DNA of 5,325 bases from JAAFHS01 sp031396505 (GTDB taxonomy: Bacteria > Pseudomonadota > Alphaproteobacteria > Rhodobacterales > Rhodobacteraceae). Both the position numbers and the translations under genes were made by a program. Positions 1 to 5,090 of this stretch are shown here, in pieces; position 1 is the stretch's first letter, and each line of letters begins with the position of its first letter. Below the pieces are notes generated by a model. The model was not told the DNA's origin. It saw only the letters and a list, made by a program, of their open reading frames with translations, and did not search any database. The stretch lies in contig JANNKX010000410.1 in the NCBI GenBank assembly GCA_031396505.1, positions 1-5,325 of the forward strand, in the 5' to 3' direction.

Positions 1-365
1 TCTTCCACACCTTCTTCTCAACCGTATCGGGCAACCTTGAACCCGATGGCTGGGGCACCCGGTTTCCAATGCTGATGATGGAGCTTTATCAGGGCGAACT
101 GAAGAAGGCCTCCGCGGTAGCCGCGCGTGCGGAGCTGACCCAGATACGGGCCGAGTTGGCGAAACTGCCGCCGAACGATGTCATCTGGAGCTTTGAGGAC
201 AGATCGAAGTGCCCGCCTTGGAGTAGCAATATCTCGAAAGACATCAGGGATTTGTCGAACTACTTCGTGACGTCGGTGGGTCGCGATCTGATGGGCGTGC
301 TGGGGGACTGCCTTGATGATCTCGGGTCGGGTCCTGGCACCGCGCTTCGAGTCGTTAATTGCTGA
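1..365 (+). CDS. Imm70-like immunity protein, 5' end missing
   Basis: An open frame enters at base 3 and ends with TGA at 363-365, giving 120 residues without the natural start. The visible protein has FHTFFSTVSGNLEP near the start, WGTRFPMLMMELYQGEL next, a charged helix, then PPNDVIWSFEDRSKCPPW and SNYFVTSVGRDLMGVL. From memory of the family, FFST, WG.RFP.LM.ELYQG, W..ED.SK.PPW and NYFVTS are the conserved blocks of Imm70 immunity proteins, cytoplasmic proteins predicted from gene context to neutralise a cognate polymorphic toxin. If so, only about 15-20 N-terminal residues are missing. There is no signal peptide or membrane segment in the visible part. The ATG codons at 69-80 fall inside the conserved block, so they are not the start. 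No toxin gene lies downstream; any partner must be upstream of the window. The family call is by recognition only and the toxin link is inferred. Confidence 0.62.
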   Translation, partial: FHTFFSTVSGNLEPDGWGTRFPMLMMELYQGELKKASAVAARAELTQIRAELAKLPPNDVIWSFEDRSKCPPWSSNISKDIRDLSNYFVTSVGRDLMGVLGDCLDDLGSGPGTALRVVNC

Positions 366-750
366 TCCCGGATTGACTGCCGCCCGGCCTATCTGCGACG
401 GTCCGGTAATTCAACTGCCGCGCTCGATGCGCCCAAAATCGAAAGTTTATTCAACACACTAGTGACTGCGCGGAGCCCTTTGCGGCCATCGACCGCTTAC
501 TTTTTTGCCCGGAAGCAAGGCGCATTTGCGCCGCCGGGCCGCGCCTGACCGCCCCCACGGGCGGGCGCGGTTGCAACGTCACCGCCTAGAACGTCGGTGG
601 GAGGGGTTGAACCATAAAGCGCCTAGAAATTGCGTGGCTCGCGCCCACCCGGCTGTCAGTCGCTGCCCTGTATGCCACAGGCCGAATGACCCCTTTCTCC
701 CCTGCAGCCGATATTCGATCTGGCTCCAGTCGCATCTCGCGAATGAAAAC
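366..750. other. gene-poor interval with GC-rich inverted repeats
   Basis: No convincing gene lies between the immunity-like gene and the phoX terminator. A plus-strand frame from 505 stays open into the phoX region, but its product is Arg/Pro/His-rich, has no recognisable motif and runs antisense to phoX. The interval contains consecutive inverted repeats: GCCCGG (507-512) with CCGGGC (534-539), enclosing GGCGCA (519-524) with TGCGCC (527-532); then CCGCGC (539-544) with GCGCGG (565-570), enclosing CCGCCC (549-554) with GGGCGG (559-564); then CACCG (580-584) with CGGTG (595-599). A nine-base direct repeat CGCCTAGAA occurs at 583 and 620. It could be a structured RNA, a terminator cluster or the remnant of a mobile element. 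I recognise no known RNA family and no transposase end. Confidence 0.4.
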
Positions 751-771
751 GGGCAGCGACACGCGCTGCCC
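751..771 (-). terminator. rho-independent terminator of phoX
   Basis: GGGCAGCG (751-758) and CGCTGCCC (764-771) form a perfect 8-base-pair stem around a 5-base loop. Read on the minus strand, the hairpin begins 23 bases after the phoX stop codon and is followed by GTTTTC, a short T-rich run. The position and stem support a terminator; the T-tract is weak. Confidence 0.7.
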
Positions 772-794
772 GCAATTGATTTCCTTGGCCCAGA

Positions 795-2702
795 TCAGCT
801 TGCGACTTCGGCCCCATCAAGGCGTGTGATCGCAACCACCGCCGGGCGTGGCAGATTGCTGCCCTTGAAATCGGGCCAGCGCGTTGTCGCAACCTCCAGC
901 GTTTCGCTATCCTCGGCCGGATGCTGCACCGATACAAACAGCGTCGATCCGTCAGGCGTAAACGCCGGACCTGTCGCCTCGGCACCCTTCGGGCAGGTGA
1001 ACAGCAACTTCGGCAGACCCCGCGCCGGGCCTTCGGTATCCACCCCGTAGATGCCGTCCGGAATGTCGAAATCATTGGCCCCGTCGGTCGCCACAAACAT
1101 CCGGCCCTTCGGATCGAACGTCAGGTTGTCTGGCGTGACGAACCAGCCATCCTCGGACGTGCCCGGATGGAACGCCGCCCCATGTGCCGAATCCTTTGGA
1201 TTGCCCGCCAGCACGAACAGATCCCAGGTATAGGTCTCCGCCGTGTGATCCGCATCTGCACCCACGCCACCCGGCGGGATCATTTCCACGATATGGCCGT
1301 AGTGGTTTTCCGGCCGCGTGTTGACCGGGTTCAGCTTGTCAGCCGAGATGCTTTTGTTCTTGGTCATGATTGCATAGACCCGCCCCGTCACCGGGTTTGT
1401 CTCCATGTCTTCGGGCCGGTCCATCGGTGTTGCCCCCAAGGCATCTGCCGCAAGCCGCGTTTTCAGCAACACATCCGCCTGCGTCGCAAAACCGTTCTCC
1501 GCTGTCAGCGGCCCCTGCCCCTGCACGATCGGCAGCCAGTTCAGCGTGCCATCCGCGTTGTAGACCGCCACGCTAAGCGTACCCGCATCCAGAATGTCCT
1601 TGCCGGAGGCCGGATTGGCCGGGTCATACGTGCCATCCGAAACAAAGCGGTAGACGTATTCAAAGTAATCATCATCCCCCATATAGACGACAACGCGTCC
1701 ATCCCTGTTCAAAACAACGGTTGCGGCCTCATGTGCCATCCGGCCAAGAGCCGTGCGCTTGATCGGCGTCGATACCGGATCGTAGGGATCGATCTCCACC
1801 ACCCAGTCAAAGCGGTTCGGCTCATTTGGTTCCTTGCTGATGTCGAACCGCGGGTCGAACTTGGCGCGCGCGTAATAGTCCGACCCGTCATAGCCATACC
1901 GCTCCAGCACCTCCGGAAACGATGTCGTGGCAATATCGCCGCCAAACGTATCGGACGCACCCTCCTCGCACGTCAGCACAGTGCCCCATGGCGTGACACC
2001 ACCACCGCAGTTGTAATTCGTGCCCCGCACCATGCGCCCCTCAGGGTCATAGCTGGTTTTCATCCAGTCGTGCCCGGCCACAGGGCCGGAAATCGCCATT
2101 TCCGTCTCCAGCGTAAAGCGCCGGTTTAGCGGGCTGTCCTGCACCACGGCCCAGACGCCATCGGTGCGCCGGATTTCAATGACGGAATGGCCGATCGACA
2201 TGTTGCACAATGCCACCTGCTCAGAGGTCAGTTTGGCTGTGTCATCCTCGGTCATGCCGGGAAACATCACATTGAACGACGGATATTCATGGTTCACGCA
2301 CAGCAGCCCGTGATCGGACGTCTGCGATCCACGCGGCAGCGGCATGTAGGCGATATAGTCGCAGTTGTAACCAAACCGGTCGGCCTGTGCTGCGGCATCC
2401 ATCGTTGCTACGTCGATCACCGCATCCCCGGCCTTCATCGGATCGCCCCAACCCATGACAACGCGCGCGTCATAGCCGTCGGCCACCCGGTGCCGGTCAT
2501 CATAGACGCGCTTCAGCTCGGTGAATTTCAGGCTCGATTGCGCATCCTGCGCATGGGCCGCACCCGAAAACAGCGACCCGACAAAACCCTGCGCGGCCAC
2601 AGCACCCAGCGTGACCCCGGACCCCAGAAGAAAGCCGCGCCGCGACACGCGGTCGGCAATGATATGACGAATATCAGGACGGCTGGAATGACGCTGGCGC
2701 AT
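795..2702 (-). CDS. phoX: PhoX-family alkaline phosphatase (DUF839), Tat-exported
   Basis: 635-residue protein of the PhoX family, periplasmic or secreted phosphatases that use iron and calcium ions to release phosphate from organic phosphomonoesters. The N-terminus has a twin-arginine signal, SRRGFLLG (20-27), a hydrophobic stretch, and a likely cleavage after AHA (49-51). Family-type blocks follow in order: NHEY (137-140), NCGGGVTPWGTVLTCEE (231-247), WVVEIDPYDP (300-309), GRMAHE (320-325), YMGDDDYFEYVYRFV (340-354) and MDRPED (427-432). Cys232 probably corresponds to the iron-ligand cysteine known from the Pseudomonas fluorescens PhoX structure; that residue match is inferred. The frame stays open to a TTG at 2726, but ATG at 2702 is preferred: it has GGGGG six bases upstream and places the Tat motif normally, while the TTG would lie next to the predicted transcription start. 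Its own Pho-box promoter lies upstream and a hairpin terminator downstream. Exact substrate range cannot be read from sequence. Confidence 0.93.
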   Translation of the reverse strand: MRQRHSSRPDIRHIIADRVSRRGFLLGSGVTLGAVAAQGFVGSLFSGAAHAQDAQSSLKFTELKRVYDDRHRVADGYDARVVMGWGDPMKAGDAVIDVATMDAAAQADRFGYNCDYIAYMPLPRGSQTSDHGLLCVNHEYPSFNVMFPGMTEDDTAKLTSEQVALCNMSIGHSVIEIRRTDGVWAVVQDSPLNRRFTLETEMAISGPVAGHDWMKTSYDPEGRMVRGTNYNCGGGVTPWGTVLTCEEGASDTFGGDIATTSFPEVLERYGYDGSDYYARAKFDPRFDISKEPNEPNRFDWVVEIDPYDPVSTPIKRTALGRMAHEAATVVLNRDGRVVVYMGDDDYFEYVYRFVSDGTYDPANPASGKDILDAGTLSVAVYNADGTLNWLPIVQGQGPLTAENGFATQADVLLKTRLAADALGATPMDRPEDMETNPVTGRVYAIMTKNKSISADKLNPVNTRPENHYGHIVEMIPPGGVGADADHTAETYTWDLFVLAGNPKDSAHGAAFHPGTSEDGWFVTPDNLTFDPKGRMFVATDGANDFDIPDGIYGVDTEGPARGLPKLLFTCPKGAEATGPAFTPDGSTLFVSVQHPAEDSETLEVATTRWPDFKGSNLPRPAVVAITRLDGAEVAS

Positions 2703-2708
2703 GGTGAT

Positions 2709-2713
2709 CCCCC
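2709..2713 (-). promoter_or_regulatory. phoX ribosome binding site
   Basis: GGGGG on the minus strand, followed by six bases (ATCACC) and ATG at 2702. This decides the phoX start in favour of 2702 over the in-frame TTG at 2726. Confidence 0.7.
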
Positions 2714-2731
2714 AAATTGCTTGCAAGAATC

Positions 2732-2776
2732 ACCTTAGCCAGACGTCATGTCAGCCGCGTTACAGCCTGATGACAG
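2732..2776 (-). promoter_or_regulatory. Pho box (three units) and possible -10 of the phoX promoter
   Basis: Reading the minus strand, three 7-base units CTGTCAT (2776-2770), CTGTAAC (2765-2759) and CTGACAT (2754-2748) are separated by 4-base spacers CAGG and GCGG, an exact 11-base period. The known PhoB site consists of 7-base CTGTCAT-like direct repeats with 4-base AT-rich spacers; here unit one is perfect, the other two differ at two and one positions, and the spacers are GC-rich. Ten bases after the last unit lies TAAGGT (2737-2732), a weak -10 candidate at the spacing known for PhoB-activated promoters, where the Pho box replaces the -35. Transcription would begin near 2725, leaving a leader of roughly 23 bases before the phoX ATG. 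This predicts activation by PhoR-PhoB when phosphate is scarce. Confidence 0.82.
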
Positions 2777-2787
2777 ACCGCCCCTTG

Positions 2788-3477
2788 TTACGCACTTGCA
2801 GGCTGCACCATGCCCCGCTGCACGGCCGGACGCGCCAGAAACCGCGCCAGATATCCCGGCACATGCGCCAGTTCATCAAACCCCGTGATGTCCGTCGCCT
2901 TGTAGAAATTCTGCAACGTGTTCAACCATGGCCCAATCGCAATATCCGCAATCGAATAGGCGCCCGCCACCCATTCCCGATCCGCCAGCGCCCCGTCCAG
3001 CACTCGCAACAGCCGTGCCGCCTCTGCCCGATAGCGTTCCTTCGGGCGCGGGTCTTCAATGTCCTTGCCCGCAAACGTATGGAAAAATCCCAACTGCCCC
3101 AGCATCGGCCCCAGACCCCCCATCTGCCACATCAGCCATTGCAAGACCAGATACCGATCCTCCATCAGCTTGCCCGACTTTTCCGCCAGATACACCAGCA
3201 TCGCCCCGCTTTCGAAGAGCGCCACGGGCTTGCCGCCCGGCCCCGCCGGATCAATCATCGCCGGGATCTTGTTGTTCGGGTTCAGGCTTAGAAATTCCGT
3301 GCTCATCTGGTCATTTGTCGCGAAACTGACCAGATGCGCGTCATACGCCAACCCCATCTCCTCCAGCGCGATCGACACTTTCACCCCGTTCGGCGTGGTC
3401 AGCGAATACAACTGGATCGCGTCCGCGTTGCGCGGTCCCCAACGTTTCGTGATCGGGAAATCTGCGATATCCTTCAT
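2788..3477 (-). CDS. nu-class glutathione S-transferase-like protein (YfcG/YghU type)
   Basis: 229-residue soluble protein resembling E. coli YfcG and YghU, nu-class GST-fold proteins that bind glutathione or glutathione disulfide and act mainly as disulfide-bond reductases. The N-terminal thioredoxin-like domain shows LYSLTTPNGVK (23-33), in which Thr28 and Asn30 match the TPNG active-site residues of YfcG; NPNNKIPA (66-73) with the cis-proline; and FESGAMLVYLAEK (88-100), where Glu-Ser contact the glutathione gamma-glutamyl group. The helical C-terminal domain contains QWLMWQMGGLGPMLGQ and YSIADIAIGPW, both typical of this class. The catalytic Ser/Tyr/Cys of other GST classes is absent, as expected. 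ATG at 3477 is chosen over a TTG at 3498 because AGGAG precedes it by six bases. It lies upstream of phoX on the same strand, but the intervening Pho box suggests separate control. It is divergent from mscL. Physiological substrate unknown. Confidence 0.92.
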   Translation of the reverse strand: MKDIADFPITKRWGPRNADAIQLYSLTTPNGVKVSIALEEMGLAYDAHLVSFATNDQMSTEFLSLNPNNKIPAMIDPAGPGGKPVALFESGAMLVYLAEKSGKLMEDRYLVLQWLMWQMGGLGPMLGQLGFFHTFAGKDIEDPRPKERYRAEAARLLRVLDGALADREWVAGAYSIADIAIGPWLNTLQNFYKATDITGFDELAHVPGYLARFLARPAVQRGMVQPASA

Positions 3478-3483
3478 AATCTG

Positions 3484-3488
3484 CTCCT
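3484..3488 (-). promoter_or_regulatory. ribosome binding site of the GST-like gene
   Basis: AGGAG on the minus strand, six bases before ATG at 3477. It excludes the in-frame TTG at 3498 as the likely start. Confidence 0.8.
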
Positions 3489-3529
3489 GAATTGGCAACT
3501 TTCCCCCTGCCTAGCCCAATTTTTTAGGT

Positions 3530-3605
3530 GAAACGAGCGTCGTTTCTGTGCAAATACGACCCTGTGCTTGTGCTTGCACAAACGAAGACGGGCAAAACGC
3601 CCGTC
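3530..3605. promoter_or_regulatory. divergent GST/mscL control region with palindromes
   Basis: The 151-base gap between the divergent starts holds three inverted repeats. GAAACGA and TCGTTTC (3530-3546) flank a 3-base centre. TTGTGC and GCACAA (3568-3581) flank TT. GACGGGC (3587-3593) and GCCCGTC (3599-3605) form a hairpin with an AAAAC loop just before mscL. The first two have operator-like size and symmetry, but I cannot assign them to a known regulator. TAAAAT (3608-3613), preceded at 17 bases by AAGACG, is a possible mscL promoter, although its start point would cut into the ribosome binding site. The actual promoters therefore remain undetermined. Confidence 0.35.
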
Positions 3606-3615
3606 GGTAAAATGT

Positions 3616-3620
3616 GGGGA
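3616..3620 (+). promoter_or_regulatory. mscL ribosome binding site
   Basis: GGGGA ends eight bases before ATG at 3629. It favours that ATG over the in-frame GTG at 3614, which would add five residues absent from the family. Confidence 0.7.
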
Positions 3621-3628
3621 ACTGTGAA

Positions 3629-4000
3629 ATGATTAACGAATTCAAAGCCTTCATCATGTGCGGCAACGTGCTTGATCTTGCCGTCGCCGTCGTCATCGGC
3701 GCGGCCTTCACCGGTATCGTGACCGCGCTGGTTGATAACCTTATCACACCGCTGATCGGTATTCTTGCGGGCGGGGTCGACTTTTCGACGGTCGGATTTT
3801 CGGTCGGCGAAGCCACTTTCGGCATCGGCAACTTCATCAATGCCGTCATCAACTTTCTGATCGTGGCCTTTGTCGTGTTCCTTCTGGTCAAGGCCGTGAA
3901 CAGCCTGATGCCCAAAAAGGTCGAGGCGCCAGTCGCCCCTCCCGGCCCGACGGCAGAACAGCTTCTTGCCGAAATCCGCGATGCGCTGAAGGCGCGCTGA
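3629..4000 (+). CDS. mscL: large-conductance mechanosensitive channel MscL
   Basis: 123-residue inner-membrane channel subunit. MscL forms homopentamers that open under membrane tension and release solutes during hypo-osmotic shock. The amphipathic N-terminal helix (MINEFKAFIM) leads into pore-lining TM1 with GNVLDLAVAVVIGAAF (12-27), then NLITPLIG, a short periplasmic loop, TM2 with NFINAVINFLIVAFVVFLL, and a C-terminal bundle helix ending PTAEQLLAEIRDALKAR. Length and order match the family. Aligned by eye with E. coli MscL, two usually conserved sites differ: Ala20 replaces the constriction glycine Gly22, and Cys11 replaces Arg13. The later glycine of IGAAF is retained. The gene appears monocistronic, ending in a strong hairpin 17 bases after the stop. 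The start at ATG 3629 is set by the GGGGA upstream and by homology. The function call is firm; the effect of the substitutions on gating is not known. Confidence 0.96.
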   Translation: MINEFKAFIMCGNVLDLAVAVVIGAAFTGIVTALVDNLITPLIGILAGGVDFSTVGFSVGEATFGIGNFINAVINFLIVAFVVFLLVKAVNSLMPKKVEAPVAPPGPTAEQLLAEIRDALKAR

Positions 4001-4017
4001 TCGGGGCTTGCACACGC

Positions 4018-4047
4018 AAAGGCCCCCGGCGCAATCCGGGGGCCTTT
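4018..4047. terminator. bidirectional terminator between mscL and tetR
   Basis: AAAGGCCCCCGG (4018-4029) and CCGGGGGCCTTT (4036-4047) make a perfect 12-base-pair stem with a 6-base loop, followed on the plus strand by TTTT ending at 4048. On the minus strand the stem also ends in TTT. It lies 17 bases after the mscL stop and directly abuts the tetR stop codon (4048-4050), so it can serve both convergent genes. It is the strongest terminator in the window. Confidence 0.92.
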
Positions 4048-4608
4048 TCATTTGTCCAGCATGTCGATGAGCCGCATCAAACACTGCGCATCGGTGTCGG
4101 GGCTGCCGCGCAGGGCCCCCAGCCCCAGCAACGCTGCATAAAACAACCGCGCCTGTTGGGCTGCGGTTGCTGCTTCCGATCCTCCCGCCTCAAAACAACC
4201 CGCGACGAATGCGATGCGCCCGGCGTCAACGCGCTGCACAATGGCCCCCACATCAGGGGCAAAACGCGCCCATTCCCGCAAGGCCGGTTCTGCCGCAGCA
4301 CCGCCATGTGCAGGATCATACGCAAGCCCGGTGGCGATCTTCACCAATGCGCGCAGGCGCGGCAAACCGGCAGGCAGCGGATCAAGCGCCACAAGGATCC
4401 GGCGAAAAGCCATGTCTTCCCAGTAATCCAGCATCGCTGCACGCCAATCGGCAGGATCAGAAAAATGCCAATAAAACGACCCCTTGGTCGTCCCCAGACC
4501 CCGCGCAACGGCCTCGACGCGCAACGCGCCAACGCCCCCTGCCGTCAGTGCGCGAAACCCGGCCAGTATCCAATCCTCGCGCCTAAGGCGTTGCGTCGGT
4601 TTGTCCAT
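4048..4608 (-). CDS. TetR/AcrR-family transcriptional regulator
   Basis: 186-residue repressor-type protein. The N-terminal DNA-binding domain is clear: helix REDWILAGFRALTAGG (10-25), then the helix-turn-helix ALRVEAVARGLGTTKGSFYWHF (28-49) in two parts, with the typical TKGSFYWHF end of the recognition helix, followed by a Trp-rich linker helix. The C-terminal ligand and dimerisation part (about 60-186) is Ala/Leu-rich and unspecific, so the ligand cannot be predicted. The frame remains open upstream to 4749, but homology begins at ATG 4608 and no in-frame start codon lies close by. No clear ribosome binding site precedes it; a predicted promoter places transcription start at or next to the ATG. 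It is divergent from a small membrane protein gene across paired palindromes and probably represses both itself and that gene. It ends against the shared terminator with mscL. Confidence 0.93.
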   Translation of the reverse strand: MDKPTQRLRREDWILAGFRALTAGGVGALRVEAVARGLGTTKGSFYWHFSDPADWRAAMLDYWEDMAFRRILVALDPLPAGLPRLRALVKIATGLAYDPAHGGAAAEPALREWARFAPDVGAIVQRVDAGRIAFVAGCFEAGGSEAATAAQQARLFYAALLGLGALRGSPDTDAQCLMRLIDMLDK

Positions 4609-4613
4609 GCCGC

Positions 4614-4642
4614 ACCATACGCTGCCGTATTGCGGCAGGCAA
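4614..4642 (-). promoter_or_regulatory. predicted tetR promoter, leaderless arrangement
   Basis: On the minus strand TTGCCT (4642-4637) and TATGGT (4619-4614) are separated by exactly 17 bases; each matches the sigma-70 consensus at four of six positions. Only five bases separate the -10 from the ATG at 4608, so transcription would start on or next to the initiation codon. The -10 overlaps operator copy 1, which fits autorepression. The start point is inferred. Confidence 0.5.
4615..4632. promoter_or_regulatory. TetR operator copy 1 (tetR-proximal)
   Basis: CCATACG-CTGC-CGTATTG is an imperfect 18-base palindrome with one mismatched position in its 7-base arms. Read on the minus strand it matches copy 2 at 16 of 18 positions, including the spacer pattern G-pyrimidine-AG. 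It begins six bases upstream of the tetR ATG, so binding would block both the predicted promoter and translation start region. Assignment to this TetR protein is inferred from position, size and symmetry. Confidence 0.72.
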
Positions 4643-4652
4643 CGATCTGTGA

Positions 4653-4672
4653 TCCATACGGTAGCGTATGGA
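4653..4672. promoter_or_regulatory. TetR operator copy 2 (membrane gene-proximal)
   Basis: A perfect 8-base inverted repeat, TCCATACG and CGTATGGA, surrounds GTAG. Its 18-base core is the near twin of copy 1, with centres 39 bases apart. TATGGA (4667-4672) inside it is a possible -10 for the membrane gene, with start near 4679 just ahead of its ribosome binding site; no good -35 was found. Confidence 0.78.
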
Positions 4673-4690
4673 ATCACAAAAAGGTGCAAT

Positions 4691-5071
4691 ATGCAATATC
4701 CCACACTTGCAGCAGCGATTCTGATGGCGGGCACGACGGGTCTGCACATCGTCGGCGGCGGTGCAGAGTTTCATGCACCGATCCAGGCCTCCACGCTCGA
4801 TCTGCCACTCAGGGCGATCGCGGCGGTGTTATGGCACTTTGCGACCATTATGCTCGCGCTGCAAACCGGTGCACTTTTATGGCTTACGCGCCACCCTGAC
4901 CGCGCAATGACGACCCTGCTGGCAGCAATCCAGATCGGATTTGCCGGGGTCTTCCTGTTCTATGGCTGGACCATGCTGGGAACGGTCTGGATATTGGGGC
5001 AATGGACGATCTTTGTCGTCCTCGCCCTGCTGATCCTTTGGGGCCAGTACGGGGCGGAAAGGGCGCGCTGA
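4691..5071 (+). CDS. small four-helix membrane protein of unknown function
   Basis: 126-residue integral membrane protein; I do not recognise a named family. Four hydrophobic segments are visible at about 5-22, 42-66, 73-93 and 99-118. The loop after helix one reads GLHIVGGGAEFHAP (17-30), and helix two begins AVLWHFATI (45-53), so His19, Glu26, His28 and His49 form a polar set near one membrane face; this could bind a metal, haem or small ligand, but that is speculation. The C-terminus is short and basic (GAERAR). The start is ATG 4691, with AAGG ending six bases upstream; the frame is open further 5' but runs through the operators and antisense to tetR. Its divergence from tetR across two palindromes suggests it is the regulator's main target. 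Small TetR-controlled membrane proteins often relate to efflux or stress, but at four helices an SMR-type exporter is not supported by motifs here. It is convergent with ald. Confidence 0.85.
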   Translation: MQYPTLAAAILMAGTTGLHIVGGGAEFHAPIQASTLDLPLRAIAAVLWHFATIMLALQTGALLWLTRHPDRAMTTLLAAIQIGFAGVFLFYGWTMLGTVWILGQWTIFVVLALLILWGQYGAERAR

Positions 5072-5082
5072 TCGGCGCGCCC
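5061..5082. terminator. GC-rich hairpin between membrane gene and ald
   Basis: GGGCGCGC (5061-5068) and GCGCGCCC (5075-5082) form an 8-base-pair stem with loop TGATCG, which contains the membrane gene's stop codon. On the minus strand it starts eight bases after the ald stop and is followed by TTTCC, a better terminator than on the plus strand, where CTTCACC follows. Probably bidirectional or mainly for ald. Confidence 0.6.
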
Positions 5083-5090
5083 CTTCACCG

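Noticed and set aside
507..539. Plus-strand rho-independent terminator for the immunity-like gene
   Set aside because: The T-run lies before the hairpin rather than after it, and the hairpin is about 140 bases from the stop codon.
500..660. SRP RNA, tmRNA or RNase P RNA gene
   Set aside because: The hairpin-rich stretch prompted the check, but I found none of the conserved core sequences of these RNAs on either strand.
505..1050. Plus-strand open frame of 181 codons overlapping the phoX 3' end
   Set aside because: The product is Arg/Pro/His-rich without motifs, lies largely antisense to phoX, and has no convincing ribosome binding site. Long spurious frames are expected at this GC content.
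921..2129. Plus-strand open frame of 402 codons inside phoX
   Set aside because: It is fully antisense to a strongly supported phoX and its translation is Arg/His-rich with no domain signature; it is a by-product of phoX codon usage.
2703..2726. Upstream TTG start for phoX
   Set aside because: It would fall at the predicted transcription start, lacks a ribosome binding site, and adds residues before an already normal Tat signal.
2737..2743. A fourth Pho-box unit continuing the 11-base period
   Set aside because: The in-register heptamer is TCTGGCT on the minus strand, which matches CTGTCAT at only its last base.
3511..4084. Minus-strand frames opposite mscL (134 and 186 codons)
   Set aside because: They are antisense to mscL, low in complexity or highly charged, and one crosses the strong terminator at 4018-4047.
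4156..4899. Plus-strand open frame of 247 codons across tetR and the intergenic operators
   Set aside because: It is antisense to tetR, crosses the regulatory gap, and is out of frame with the membrane protein; no family features are seen.
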